Of a stretch of 64,000 bases of DNA, positions 26,500 through 35,390 are shown piece by piece (within the stretch, counting starts at the first letter, position 1; each line of letters begins with the position of its first letter). A model generated the notes under the pieces. It searched no databases and was not told the DNA's origin. It saw only the letters and a program-made list of their open reading frames with translations. Origin of the DNA: Rhizobium altiplani (lineage in GTDB: Bacteria; Pseudomonadota; Alphaproteobacteria; Rhizobiales; Rhizobiaceae). The translations under genes and the position numbers were made by a program. The stretch is taken from NCBI RefSeq assembly GCF_001542405.1, contig NZ_LNCD01000036.1:1-64000 (forward strand). Reading direction: 5' to 3'.

Positions 26500-27390
26500 T
26501 CACCGCCCTGCCCTGGCGAGCGACCGTGCGATATCGACGATATCATCGCGGCCAGCGGTTGGGTCCTCTCTGTTCCAGGCAATGCCAAGCCCGATCCGGA
26601 AGTCGATCCCCTTCACCTTCTTCAGCTCGAAGCCGCGATTGGGAAGATCAAGCGTCCATTCCGGCGCAAAGCCGATGCCAAGCCCGGCAGAGACCAGCGA
26701 CACCAGCGCATAGGTGTCATCGCAGCTGAAGGCAATGTTGGCGGTGAGGTTATATTCGGCGAACTTCTCATTGAAGTATCTTTCCGAAAACGACAAGTTC
26801 TGCCGGTTAAAGGCGATGATCTTCTGAGTGCGCAGATCGACGATGCTGATCTCGTCCCTGGCTGCCAGCGGATTGGCATGGCCAACCGCCAGATAGTAGC
26901 GCTCATGCGCAAGCGAGACGAAGCGCAAGGAGCCGATGTTTTCCACCGGGCGGATGAAGCCGAGATTGAGCTGGCCGGTCTCCAGGCCGCGGATGATCTC
27001 GCCGGTATTGCCCGACGCGATATGGATGCGGACATCGGGAAACTTGCGGGCGATCTTGGCAAGGAAGGTTGGCAGCATGCCCATGGTGGCCGGGTAGATG
27101 CTGCCAATCCTGATCTGGCGGATGCGGCTGCCGCCGGCTGCCCGCGTCAGTTCGGTGGTCAGGTCGATGTCGCTCAGGATCCGCACACAGCGATCATAGA
27201 AGGTCTCGCCTGCCCTGGTCAGTTCCACCCGTCTCGTCGAGCGGATGAACAGCGGGCAGCCAAGCTCCCTTTCCAGCGACATCACATGATTGCTGAGCGC
27301 CGGCTGGGCAATCCGCATCCTGGCTGCCGCCCGGCCGAAGTGCAGTTCCTCGGCCACCGCTTTGAAATAGGTGAGTTGGCGCAGTTCCAT
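26500..27390 (-). CDS. LysR family transcriptional regulator
   Basis: The 296-residue protein has the N-terminal LysR helix-turn-helix (MELRQLTYFKAVAEELHFGRAAARMRIAQPALSNHVMSLERELG) at 1-60 and a periplasmic-binding-like effector domain from about 90 (IRQIRIGSIYPATMGMLPTFL onward). It is intact. No divergent or co-directional metabolic operon adjoins it: upstream is an XRE gene and downstream the toxin-antitoxin module. Its target is therefore not apparent and may lie elsewhere. The effector domain resembles those sensing aromatic or small organic acids, but that is weak. Confidence 0.88.
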   Translation of the reverse strand: MELRQLTYFKAVAEELHFGRAAARMRIAQPALSNHVMSLERELGCPLFIRSTRRVELTRAGETFYDRCVRILSDIDLTTELTRAAGGSRIRQIRIGSIYPATMGMLPTFLAKIARKFPDVRIHIASGNTGEIIRGLETGQLNLGFIRPVENIGSLRFVSLAHERYYLAVGHANPLAARDEISIVDLRTQKIIAFNRQNLSFSERYFNEKFAEYNLTANIAFSCDDTYALVSLVSAGLGIGFAPEWTLDLPNRGFELKKVKGIDFRIGLGIAWNREDPTAGRDDIVDIARSLARAGR

Positions 27391-27484
27391 TCCGTTCTCA
27401 CCGAGATTTAGTTCAAGCGCTTTTCGGGCATAGATATTCCACAGGGCGCACCACGCCCAGCAATCTGCGTTGATGACACTACGG

Positions 27485-27553
27485 ATACAGTGTATTTATA
27501 TCGAGACTTGGTATTCGTCAATACCCTGTATCGAAATAAATACGAGGTCGTAT
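27485..27553. promoter_or_regulatory. Two short palindromes upstream of the XRE gene
   Basis: ATACA-G-TGTAT at 27485-27495 and ATACGA-GG-TCGTAT at 27540-27553 are both perfect inverted repeats in an AT-rich 70-bp stretch. CTGTAT at 27525-27530 repeats the half-site. They lie directly before the proposed TTG start and are natural candidates for autoregulation by the small HTH protein. Confidence 0.45.
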
Positions 27554-27555
27554 TT

Positions 27556-27798
27556 TTGGATCCCGCTCAAGCGCGTGCTGCTCGCGCAATTCTGAAGCTT
27601 GGTGTACGCGAAGTCGCCGAACTTGCCAAAGTAACCGCCAACACGGTGAGCCGAGTTGAACAGGATGATCCCGGCCCCCGTGGGCCGCAACCTGTTACAC
27701 TCGAGGCAATAAGACGAGTATACGAATCGCGAGGAATAATATTCTTCGATGAAGGCCCCGCTCCAAACGGAGGATCGGGTGTTCGCCTCGCCAGATGA
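27556..27798 (+). CDS. Small XRE-type helix-turn-helix regulator
   Basis: The core is an 80-residue protein, LDPAQARAARAILKLGVREVAELAKVTANTVSRVEQ, followed by TLEAIRRVYESRGIIFFDE and a GSGVRLAR end. This matches the family of small rhizobial XRE regulators that usually begin MTPAQxRAAR. I take the TTG at 27556 as start, with GAGG eight bases upstream; a GTG at 27490 would add 22 residues that run through the palindromes and lack homology. It could act alone or as an antitoxin-like regulator; no partner gene is evident. Confidence 0.65.
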   Translation: MDPAQARAARAILKLGVREVAELAKVTANTVSRVEQDDPGPRGPQPVTLEAIRRVYESRGIIFFDEGPAPNGGSGVRLAR

Positions 27799-27840
27799 CA
27801 TCCTGAACCCAAGTCTTGTGGAACTTACCGGGCAATCGGC

Positions 27841-28314
27841 TTATCGTTGAGCAGCGGCTACGCCCAAGAGGCCGCGTGCGTCTTTGCCGTGGTAGTCGCG
27901 CTTGAACGAAGCGATTTCCTGCTTTTGCGGTATCGTTATCACGATAAAGCGCTTGCCGGGCTCCGGTCCTTCATCAATGGCGAGGTCGATCACCCAGACA
28001 GTCATCGATGAACCACGGCTTAGAGCCATCAGAAGTTCCACATCCGCGTCTTCTTCGTCCGTTGGCTGGAATGGAAGCTCGTAAACAAAGGTTTCCTGAA
28101 AGGGCGCTCCCTGGAGACTGTCAGTGAACCACTTCCACGCGGACGAGAAATCGATCGGAAACGGTGGCATCTCCAGGTTCAAGTGCACAATATCTCTGCT
28201 GAAGATAACCTCACCGTCGTAATAGGCGTAGATGCCAAGTGAATACTCGGACTCAGTTACGTGGTTCGCGAGTGTCCTTCTGAGCTTCTCTAGGGTTGAC
28301 GACTTTTCAAACAT
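27841..28314 (-). CDS. Hypothetical protein
   Basis: A 157-residue protein starting MFEKSSTLEKLRRTLANHVTESEYSLGIYAYYDGEVIFSRDIVHLNLEMPPFP-like, with an ATG at 28314 behind GGAGGTTCTA. It is acidic, without membrane segments or signal peptide. I recognise no family. Coding character is supported by the good ribosome site and the acidic, domain-like composition. A longer frame to 28431 adds residues without a ribosome site. It stands alone, convergent with the XRE gene. Confidence 0.6.
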   Translation of the reverse strand: MFEKSSTLEKLRRTLANHVTESEYSLGIYAYYDGEVIFSRDIVHLNLEMPPFPIDFSSAWKWFTDSLQGAPFQETFVYELPFQPTDEEDADVELLMALSRGSSMTVWVIDLAIDEGPEPGKRFIVITIPQKQEIASFKRDYHGKDARGLLGVAAAQR

Positions 28315-28493
28315 TAGAACCTCCGAACTAAGGAAATGGGGGCCAGAGCGGATATGTCCAGTCGGAGCAGTGTTGGCAACCTGAACCTCCATAAAGCCGT
28401 GACCACTCGGCGACGGGCTGGTCTCTCGCAAGAGCCGACGAATTGGCAGATGAGCACTGCGTATCCGGCTTCGTACTCGACCCCGAGGACCAC

Positions 28494-28541
28494 ATGAAGA
28501 TCGCCACCTATAACGTGAACGGCGTCATGGGGGGCGGGTAA
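28494..28541 (+). pseudogene. Remnant of the exonuclease III (xthA) 5' end
   Basis: ATG at 28494 starts MKIATYNVNGV, the well-known N-terminus of exonuclease III/XthA, which then runs into GGG and a stop codon at 28539-28541. Only 11 diagnostic residues survive. The rest of the gap 28315-28662 shows nothing recognisable. This looks like the scar of an insertion, deletion or recombination event at an xthA-like gene. Confidence 0.5.
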
Positions 28542-28662
28542 AAGGCCTGCCCCACCGAACGCAAATAGCTCCAACAAAATGCCATGCTTCTCGGCGGTGA
28601 CGCGGTCCTCAACGCTGCCGCGATTCACCAGAACACGCCAGGGAGCTTTGTTGATAGCCTAC

Positions 28663-29496
28663 CTATGCCTTGTAGCGTTCAATCGTCGCTGCAAGGATCA
28701 GTGCAACGGTCTCCATCAAAACATCAACATTCGCCGGTCGACGCCCCGGATCGAAGGCAACACCGATCACGATTGTCTGGTCCACGGTCGCGGGGACAGG
28801 CCAGAAGTCAAAGCGGGAGTTATCGAAAGGGTAGACATCCGCCGCGACCAACGTGTTCGACCCGGATGCCGCTCTCGCCGCATCTATTTCCATATCAGTC
28901 AGGCTTGAATCACTTACGACCTCCATTTCATCGTCGGGACCGATGTAAATGATGGCGACCGGTCTCTGGAGCGCCTCCGCAAGCGTTGCACGCGTGATAC
29001 TCTTCGCCTGCTCCACGGAAGTCGCCGCAATCATCTGCCTCGTATAGGCCTTCAGTTTGCCCAAGTGCAGATGGAAGCGGTCGAGATCCGACTTGTTGCG
29101 CCGGTTTGACGACACGAGCGTGCTGGTTATACAGCCGATGACGAAGAGCAGTACGATCGCCCAGATATTGGCGGTGTCCGCTACCGCTAGCGAGAACCGG
29201 GGCTCGGTGAAGAAGAAGTTGTAGGCAAGTGCTCCGAGAACCGCTGAAAACAACGCTGGGCCAAGACCAAATGCGACACTGCTGGCGACGACAGGCAGAA
29301 CATAGATTAGCGAAAGGTTGGGTATGGTCTCGTAGCGATCAAAGCCGGCGGCAACCGCCGTTGCCAACCCCGCCAGGACCAAAGAAGTGAGATACTGGAG
29401 CAGCAGCGGCATATCTGAAAGACCAAGATCATTGGCGACATCAGGCGTTCGCGCGGCGCCAGTTGCAGATTGGGACAGCTCGCTGTTCAAGGACAT
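28663..29496 (-). CDS. DUF4118-GAF membrane protein (KdpD middle-region-like, no kinase)
   Basis: The 277-residue protein has a short cytoplasmic N-terminus, then four close membrane spans between about 30 and 130 with the DUF4118 motif AFGLGPALFSAVLGALAYNFFFTEPRFSL, then a GAF-like domain (~150-275: VEQAKSITRATLAEALQRPVAIIYIG). In KdpD this block sits between the Usp domain and the histidine kinase; here both the N-terminal KdpD part and the kinase are missing. It begins and ends cleanly, so it seems a genuine short form. It lies 1.2 kb from kup, so a role in sensing ions or potassium is possible, by inference only. Confidence 0.78.
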   Translation of the reverse strand: MSLNSELSQSATGAARTPDVANDLGLSDMPLLLQYLTSLVLAGLATAVAAGFDRYETIPNLSLIYVLPVVASSVAFGLGPALFSAVLGALAYNFFFTEPRFSLAVADTANIWAIVLLFVIGCITSTLVSSNRRNKSDLDRFHLHLGKLKAYTRQMIAATSVEQAKSITRATLAEALQRPVAIIYIGPDDEMEVVSDSSLTDMEIDAARAASGSNTLVAADVYPFDNSRFDFWPVPATVDQTIVIGVAFDPGRRPANVDVLMETVALILAATIERYKA

Positions 29497-29704
29497 GGGT
29501 AAATCCTCCTACCAGCCAAAAGTGGGCCGGAATGGATTTGAATTCCATGTGGGAGCAAAGGAAGATTTATAAGCGCCGCATAAGTGCAGCTCTCGAAGCG
29601 GTCATCATTATGAGATTTTGATTTCTGCGAGCCCGCGTTCGCATGGATCCCTGACGCCGGAACGACCATCTTCAACAGCCAATCTTAGGAATTGGAGCAC
29701 GAAG

Positions 29705-30475
29705 ATGTATTTCGAACTTAAGGACGCCACTGCCGACATCCTTGCCAAGAGCCGACGCCGCGAGGATCTTTGCGATCTTCCGCTGAACCTGATTACCTCG
29801 GAAAAGGAAGCGTACGACATCCAGGCAATCGCACAGGACGCGCTGGGCTTTGGGAGATTGGGCTATTCGATCGTCGGTACGAGCCACGCATCGCGTCGGA
29901 TGCTAGGTTTGACAACGCCGGTCTACGCTGAAATTCCCTCGTCCACGCTTCTTGAAGGAATAAAGGAGTTCCGACTTCCACCGGAAACGATAGGAGTCCA
30001 ATGTGAGTTCGTCTTCACCATGCGCCGATCCTATCCGGAGCCAGGTGAGGTAATAGAAATTAGAACTGCCCGAGACGCCATTCTTTCTTGTCGGCCGGCC
30101 ATTGGGATCATTGGCCGCAGGACCCGCCGAACATATATCGGCGACTATGCGGCGATTGCCGACTTCGGCCTACATGTCGCAACAATCTGCGGCGATCCAG
30201 TTCCACGCATCCCGCCTAGCGAAGTTGCCAGGATCGACGTTACGACGTTTCTCTTCAAGCATACCGTCTTTTCAGGGAAGGCGACATCGGTGATGGGCGA
30301 TCCGCTGAATGCGGCCACCTGGCTCGCAGCCGAGCTTGCAGCAAAGGGACGACAGCTCGAGCCGAACGAGATCGTTGCGACAGGCTCGTGCACGAAAATT
30401 CTCCAGGTCTGGCCGGGTCAGCATCTGGCAGCCGACTTCGGCCCGCTTGGCCAGATCGAGTGCATCTTTACCTGA
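29705..30475 (+). CDS. 2-keto-4-pentenoate hydratase/fumarylacetoacetate hydrolase family protein
   Basis: The 256-residue protein starts MYFELKDATADILAKSRRRE at ATG 29705 with GGAGCACGAAG upstream. The family pattern is present: AYDIQAIAQDALG, GYSIVGTSHASRRMLGL, a metal-binding acidic segment (QCEFVFTM), an Asp region (AAIADFGLHVA) and the C-terminal GTKILQVWPGQ-like motif (TGSCTKILQVWPGQHLAADFGPLG). MhpD-type enzymes hydrate 2-oxopent-4-enoates; others are decarboxylases. The first Glu of the usual metal pair is replaced by Gln or shifted, so the reaction is uncertain. It is divergent from the DUF4118 gene. Confidence 0.75.
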   Translation: MYFELKDATADILAKSRRREDLCDLPLNLITSEKEAYDIQAIAQDALGFGRLGYSIVGTSHASRRMLGLTTPVYAEIPSSTLLEGIKEFRLPPETIGVQCEFVFTMRRSYPEPGEVIEIRTARDAILSCRPAIGIIGRRTRRTYIGDYAAIADFGLHVATICGDPVPRIPPSEVARIDVTTFLFKHTVFSGKATSVMGDPLNAATWLAAELAAKGRQLEPNEIVATGSCTKILQVWPGQHLAADFGPLGQIECIFT

Positions 30476-30656
30476 TACGACCGAATGGAGTTTCCCGAAA
30501 ATATAGCAGAGCCGAAATCAGAAGATGACCGTCATCGCCAGCCAACCAGTTCCAATTGAGCGGGCGATCCAAGCGGCGATAACGGCGGTCTGGGTGGCCG
30601 CGCGCCAGACCGCGGCGCAACAAGCTTGTGCAACGGCAGCGGTGGATTGAAGGACC

Positions 30657-32555
30657 TCAGATCACCATCTGCTCCCCGAGCTCGACGACGCGATTGCTTG
30701 GAAGCTGGAAGTAGTCTGAGGGATCGATGGCAAAGCCCGCCATGGCGATAAACAGCCTGTCTTGCCAGTGCGGCATGCCTGTGTTTGGATCGCCGACGAG
30801 CTTGCGCTTACCAACGTAGAATGATGTGGACATAATCTCGAAGTCGAAGCCAGCCTTGCGGCAGAGCGGCAGCGCGGCGGATATGTTCTGGTCCTCCATG
30901 AAGCCGTAGAGGAGTTGGATCGACGTGAACCGGTCGGAAAGCTTCCTGAGGGTCACTCTCTCGGCGTGGGAGACATACGGCCGCGGTGCCGTCTTCACGT
31001 TGAGAATAACGTTGTGCTCGTGAAGGACCCGGTTGTGCTTCAGATTATGGAGCAGGACATTGGGCGTCATGTCAGGCAGGCTTGAGAGGAAGACGGCGGT
31101 TCCCGGAACCTGGACCGGCCCATGATCCGACCTCCGCTCGAGCGACGCAAGGAAACGCTCGAGGGGAACGTCATTGTTCGCAGCCTTCGCTCGGACGAAG
31201 TTCGTTCCCTTCCTCCAAGTCCACATCATGACCATCAATACGCCAGCAATCATGACCGGAACGTAGCCGCCATCGTGGATTTTCAGCAGATTGGCCCCTA
31301 GGAACACGCTCTCGAGCAGAAGAAGTGGCAATAGGACCAAGAGAGCAGTCAGCACCTTCCAGCCCCACACGACTCGGAGAAACTGGAACGACAAGACGGT
31401 AGTGACGACCATCGCGCCTGTAACGGAAATTCCGTAGGCAGTTGCAAGCGCTTCCGAGGATCCGAAGGAAGTAATCAGTGCGAGCACACCGATCAGCAAA
31501 ACGACGTTGACCGCGGGAACGTAGATCTGACCCGTATTGGAAGCGGAAGTGAAGCAGATCTCCAGCCGTGGCAAAAATCCCAAATGAATTGCCTGACGGG
31601 CAAGCGAGAAGGCGCCGGTGACAACGGACTGGCTCGCGATGATTGTCGCAGCGGTCGCGAGAAGGACTGCGGGAAGCAGCGCCCATTCCGGAAACATCAG
31701 GAAGAACGGGTCGGCAGCAGCAGCCGGGTGGCTCAAAACGAGAGCACCTTGGCCGAGGTAGTTGAGCGCAAGCGATGGAAAGATCACGACGAACCATGCG
31801 ACCTGGATCGGCTTGCGACCAAAGTGCCCAAGGTCGGCGTAAAGGGCTTCCGCTCCCGTGACCGTCAGGAAGACTGCACCCAAAATGACGAGGCCAACGA
31901 AGCCGGCATGGGTAAGGAAATCCAATGCAAAGTATGGGTTGATGGCCAGGAGAATTGTCGGATCGTCGGCGATGTGCAGAAGGCCAGCAAGGCCCATGAC
32001 GACGAACCACAGCAGCGTGATGGGGCCGAAGAATTTGGCGACGGTTGCCGTGCCGATTGACTGTATAAGGAACAACAGGAGCATGATCGCCACCGCGATC
32101 GGAAGGACATACGGCGCAAAGATGGGCGTGACAAGTTTAAGCCCCTCCAGAGCCGAAAGTACTGACAGGGCCGGCGTGATCATGGCATCGCCAATGAAGA
32201 GTGCCGCCCCTATGATCCCTGCAAAGAAAAAGATCGTCGCGTGCCGGCTGGTCTTCTTCATGAGGAGAGCGAGTAGAGAAAGTGTGCCGCCCTCCCCGTC
32301 GTTGTCAGCTCTCAGGAGAAAGAGGACGTATTTGAACGTGACAATAATCGTGAGAGTCCAGATCATCAGCGAGATAAGGCCGATCACCTCGTTTGGTGCC
32401 ACGCCGTCATGGGCGAATGGCCGCAGGGCCTCCCTGAAGGCGTAGAGCGGACTTGTCCCGATATCGCCATAGACGACACCGATCGCGCCGAGAACAAGGA
32501 CTGCCAGCTGCTTCGAGCCTTGATTGACATTGCCTGCGTGCGCGGTGGCGGTCAT
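30657..32555 (-). CDS. kup: Low-affinity potassium transport protein Kup
   Basis: The 632-residue protein has about 12 membrane spans and a cytoplasmic C-terminal third. The Kup signature [19 protein letters not shown] lies near residue 25, followed by [15 protein letters not shown], both diagnostic. The C-terminal [33 protein letters not shown] is also typical. Kup is a proton-coupled potassium importer of the inner membrane. The start at ATG 32555 ([13 protein letters not shown]) is a common one in rhizobial Kup proteins. It stands alone with a 280-bp upstream gap. Confidence 0.96.
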   Translation of the reverse strand: MTATAHAGNVNQGSKQLAVLVLGAIGVVYGDIGTSPLYAFREALRPFAHDGVAPNEVIGLISLMIWTLTIIVTFKYVLFLLRADNDGEGGTLSLLALLMKKTSRHATIFFFAGIIGAALFIGDAMITPALSVLSALEGLKLVTPIFAPYVLPIAVAIMLLLFLIQSIGTATVAKFFGPITLLWFVVMGLAGLLHIADDPTILLAINPYFALDFLTHAGFVGLVILGAVFLTVTGAEALYADLGHFGRKPIQVAWFVVIFPSLALNYLGQGALVLSHPAAAADPFFLMFPEWALLPAVLLATAATIIASQSVVTGAFSLARQAIHLGFLPRLEICFTSASNTGQIYVPAVNVVLLIGVLALITSFGSSEALATAYGISVTGAMVVTTVLSFQFLRVVWGWKVLTALLVLLPLLLLESVFLGANLLKIHDGGYVPVMIAGVLMVMMWTWRKGTNFVRAKAANNDVPLERFLASLERRSDHGPVQVPGTAVFLSSLPDMTPNVLLHNLKHNRVLHEHNVILNVKTAPRPYVSHAERVTLRKLSDRFTSIQLLYGFMEDQNISAALPLCRKAGFDFEIMSTSFYVGKRKLVGDPNTGMPHWQDRLFIAMAGFAIDPSDYFQLPSNRVVELGEQMVI

Positions 32556-32836
32556 GAAAATCTCGCGATTTGCTTGAACCGCAGATATGGGGCGGAATTG
32601 TTAAATTTGAATGCCTTGGCATGCCTTCCCGGGAACGCTTGAGGACATATATCCGTCCGAAACTTGCGCGCATCCAGACGAGCGTGGAGATCGCTCGACC
32701 GACCGCTTGTAAGTAAGCAATTGAGCGTTTCCGAAGCAAAAGCGCCGCAGGCCTGAGTGCTACAACCTACATTTTCCGGCGCCGCACCCGTCGGCGCGTA
32801 CAGGCACTGGACGGCTTCGGCCGTCCGGCCATCGGC

Positions 32837-34516
32837 TCAAAAGTGCGCGTCCTCAAGGCCGCAGAATGGATCCACAGGGTTCACGCCCACGAAGGGCTTG
32901 CGACCAAGCATGCAATCAACGACGGCTTCCTGGACGCTGTCCATTGTGGAATACGCGTTGATGTAGGCCGGCACCCGTGGCGCATCGTAGAGATGATATG
33001 GATGCCCGAAGGAGATCATTATTGACGGAATATTCGTCCAAGGCCGATACATCGCCTTGAAGAGACCCCCGCCCCCCATGCGATGCCAGTCGACAAATAT
33101 CCTGCCCCGCACGAGCAGCGACTCATCGCCCAGCGCATAGATCACGAGATCGAAATCATCAGGTGTTGGCACAATGTCGGGTCGGTCAATCGTGACTTCG
33201 AAACCCTCCTTCTCCAAAAGCTCGGGAAGCACAAATTTCAGAGGCTGCGGGATAAGCGGATGGATGATACCTCCGTCGACCAGCAACACGCGCTTCGTCT
33301 TGGTCGGGTCGAGCGGAAAGATGCCTTGGACGTCCTTCACAAGCGTCGGCGATCGTCCGATGAACTCCCTCGATGCAGCTACGCTGTCCGGATGCGCAAG
33401 CACGCGGCGCGCTTCGGCGGCCTCGGGTAGAACATCCGACGGCTGAAAAAGCCTGAGGTGCGCCTTGAGCGCCAGCACGCGCAGTACGGCTGCCTCGAGC
33501 CGCTCAGAGGTAATTCGGCCGTCTTCCACGGCGGCCTTGACCGCAGCCATATCCTTCTCAGGCGCATCGCTGAAGAGGATCATATCACAGCCATTGGCAA
33601 TGATGTCGGGCATTGTCTCTGTATGGTGGCCCCAAGCTGAAAGACCTCCCATGGGTGTCGCGTCGGAGACGATGATGCCGTTGAAGCCGAGCTCGTTCCG
33701 CAGGAGGTCAACGTTCAACAACCTGGAAACCGAGGCCGGTCGGAAGGCTTCAAGATCGGCATCCGGCACTTTCGACCGGACATAGGCCGGAAACGAAATA
33801 TGCCCGCTCATTACAGCCAGCACGCCTTCGTCGATCAGCGTTTTGTAGAGGCGACCGAAGGTTCCCTTCCACGCCTCAACCGAAAGCGGATTTGTCGTGG
33901 TAACAAGGTGCTGATCGCGGTCGTCGTATCCCTCGCCAGGCCAATGCTTCGCGGTGGCAGCCACACCATTTCGTTGGAGACTACGAACATGGGCAACCGC
34001 ATGACGCTCGATCTTGTCGACATCGGAGCCATAAGAACGGGTACCGACGATCGGTGATCGGAAAGCGGCATTAATGTCAATAACTGGCGTGAACGACCAA
34101 CGAACACCCATGGCGCGCCCTTCGCGTGCCAAGATTTCCGAACTTCTCTCTGTTGCCTCGACATCGTTAACAGCCGCAAGCCCAAGTTGGCCGAGCACCG
34201 GGGTGCCGAATGCAAATGAATGTCGGCTGCCTTCGAGGTCAGCGCTGATGATAGGGGGAACTTTGCTCCTTGACACGAGGTCGGAAATGACCCGCCGCTC
34301 GAAGTCAAGATCGGGCGTAAAGAAGCGGGTTACGCCGCCAGGTTTTAGCGTACCAATGCGTTTGAACTCCTCCTCATCGGTCCCGATCATGATCAAGATG
34401 AAGAGTTGTCCTATCTTATCGCCGACGTCGAGCGAGGCATAAACGTCACGAACCCAAAGGATCGCGGGCTCATCGAGGTTGAAAGGCGCTTTGCGAAGTC
34501 CGTCGTAGGCCGTCAT
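32837..34516 (-). CDS. Glycoside hydrolase family 3 protein
   Basis: The 559-residue protein contains the GH3 N-terminal domain: IISADLEGSRHSFAFGT, KHWPGEGYDDRDQHLV (the KH-x-PG motif at ~190) and the nucleophile Asp285 in GIIVSDATPMGG. The C-terminal part is a second, GH3-C-like domain. No signal peptide is seen. ATG 34516 is preceded by GGGGGAGAG. The sequence lacks the His-Asp dyad spacing of bacterial NagZ in my reading, so beta-N-acetylhexosaminidase or beta-glucosidase activity cannot be chosen. The sugar ABC ATPase remnant at 35091-35390 suggests it once belonged to a sugar uptake operon. Confidence 0.85.
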   Translation of the reverse strand: MTAYDGLRKAPFNLDEPAILWVRDVYASLDVGDKIGQLFILIMIGTDEEEFKRIGTLKPGGVTRFFTPDLDFERRVISDLVSRSKVPPIISADLEGSRHSFAFGTPVLGQLGLAAVNDVEATERSSEILAREGRAMGVRWSFTPVIDINAAFRSPIVGTRSYGSDVDKIERHAVAHVRSLQRNGVAATAKHWPGEGYDDRDQHLVTTTNPLSVEAWKGTFGRLYKTLIDEGVLAVMSGHISFPAYVRSKVPDADLEAFRPASVSRLLNVDLLRNELGFNGIIVSDATPMGGLSAWGHHTETMPDIIANGCDMILFSDAPEKDMAAVKAAVEDGRITSERLEAAVLRVLALKAHLRLFQPSDVLPEAAEARRVLAHPDSVAASREFIGRSPTLVKDVQGIFPLDPTKTKRVLLVDGGIIHPLIPQPLKFVLPELLEKEGFEVTIDRPDIVPTPDDFDLVIYALGDESLLVRGRIFVDWHRMGGGGLFKAMYRPWTNIPSIMISFGHPYHLYDAPRVPAYINAYSTMDSVQEAVVDCMLGRKPFVGVNPVDPFCGLEDAHF

Positions 34517-34713
34517 AATTCTCTCCCCCAAGGTGGCACGTCGACCGAGCGGTCACGTTCGCATTTGCACGATACCCATATCGTGCAGCTCCGAACCAAG
34601 GAAATACCGCCCTACCTTCTCATTCGAACTGCATTTGCCGGCTGCCGTCGCGTACTCAGGCAATTGACTAGCCGTTATCTGGAGTTACGGCGTGTCCGCC
34701 GAGCCTCTAGCCA

Positions 34714-35052
34714 TTATGCCACTCTGCGCCGCAGGCTGCCAACGATAGTGCTGATCTCTCCCTCCAGATGCCGCCCTCGATAGCGAACGACGTCTCCTTG
34801 CGCGCGTATTGGCCATGTCGATCGGCGCTAAGCCAGTTGTAAGAGCCGATGCAAAGAAAGTCCGTGCGATGGCCATTATCTTGCTGATAGCTTTTGTGCA
34901 GCCGAACCCGATCCTTGAGAAGGCCCCTTCGACCGCTTCCATCTGAGTCAAGCCATCGGCAGCATTGCTTAAGTTGAGCAGTGGATCAGCGAATACGTCG
35001 ATCTCGGCGCCTCGCTGGAGAGCGGCTTCGAATGCGGCCAGAAGATGCGATC
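34714..35052 (-). pseudogene. Decayed C-terminal part of a phospholipase D-like-domain protein
   Basis: Three successive frames on the minus strand join into one protein tail. LLAAFEAALQRGAEIDVFADPLL (34990-35050) is followed by a shift into RLHKS...FLCIGSYNWLSADR (around 34800-34890), then a shift into a tail ending SLRRRVA and stop at 34714-34716. The H-x-K element with IGSYNWLSA is the second HKD-type PLD motif, as found at the end of helicase-linked PLD domains. Two frameshifts and the missing N-terminus show that the gene is dead. Function of the ancestor probably nucleic acid or phosphodiester related. Confidence 0.6.
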
Positions 35053-35090
35053 ACCCGACCGCACTATAAGCTAAAACTGGCGGTAGGGCC

Positions 35091-35390
35091 TTACGCCCTA
35101 GCCTCACCGGCTTTGACGAGGCCCTCTGCCCTGAGAGGCAACTTCGTAAGGGAGCAGCCGGTTTCAGCTCTAAACAGATGAAAGCGTGCCGGTTCGACGA
35201 CAAGAGCAAGCGATGAGCGGCCTTTGATCGCCACGTGATCCGGCAAATGGACGATCGTCGCCGTCCCACTACCCTCGACCATACCATACACATAGGTATC
35301 GGTGCCGATGCTTTCTGCGTAATCGACGTCCTCGGATCGGATAGCCGTCTGCGCCGTCGCCTTTGTTGAGTTCGAAACGACGCGCGTTAG
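35091..35390 (-). pseudogene. C-terminal remnant of a sugar ABC transporter ATPase (MalK/UgpC type)
   Basis: The minus-strand frame reads AIRSEDVDYAESIGTDTYVYGM and later PARFHLFRAETG, ending at a stop at 35091-35093. These are the TOBE-domain features of carbohydrate ATPases: R-x-E-D-V, the E-x-x-G-x-x-x-Y-V block and P-x-x-x-H-L-F-x-x-x-T-G. The ATPase core is absent; the open frame meets the end of the hydrolase gene at 35387. It is the scar of a deleted sugar importer. Confidence 0.65.
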
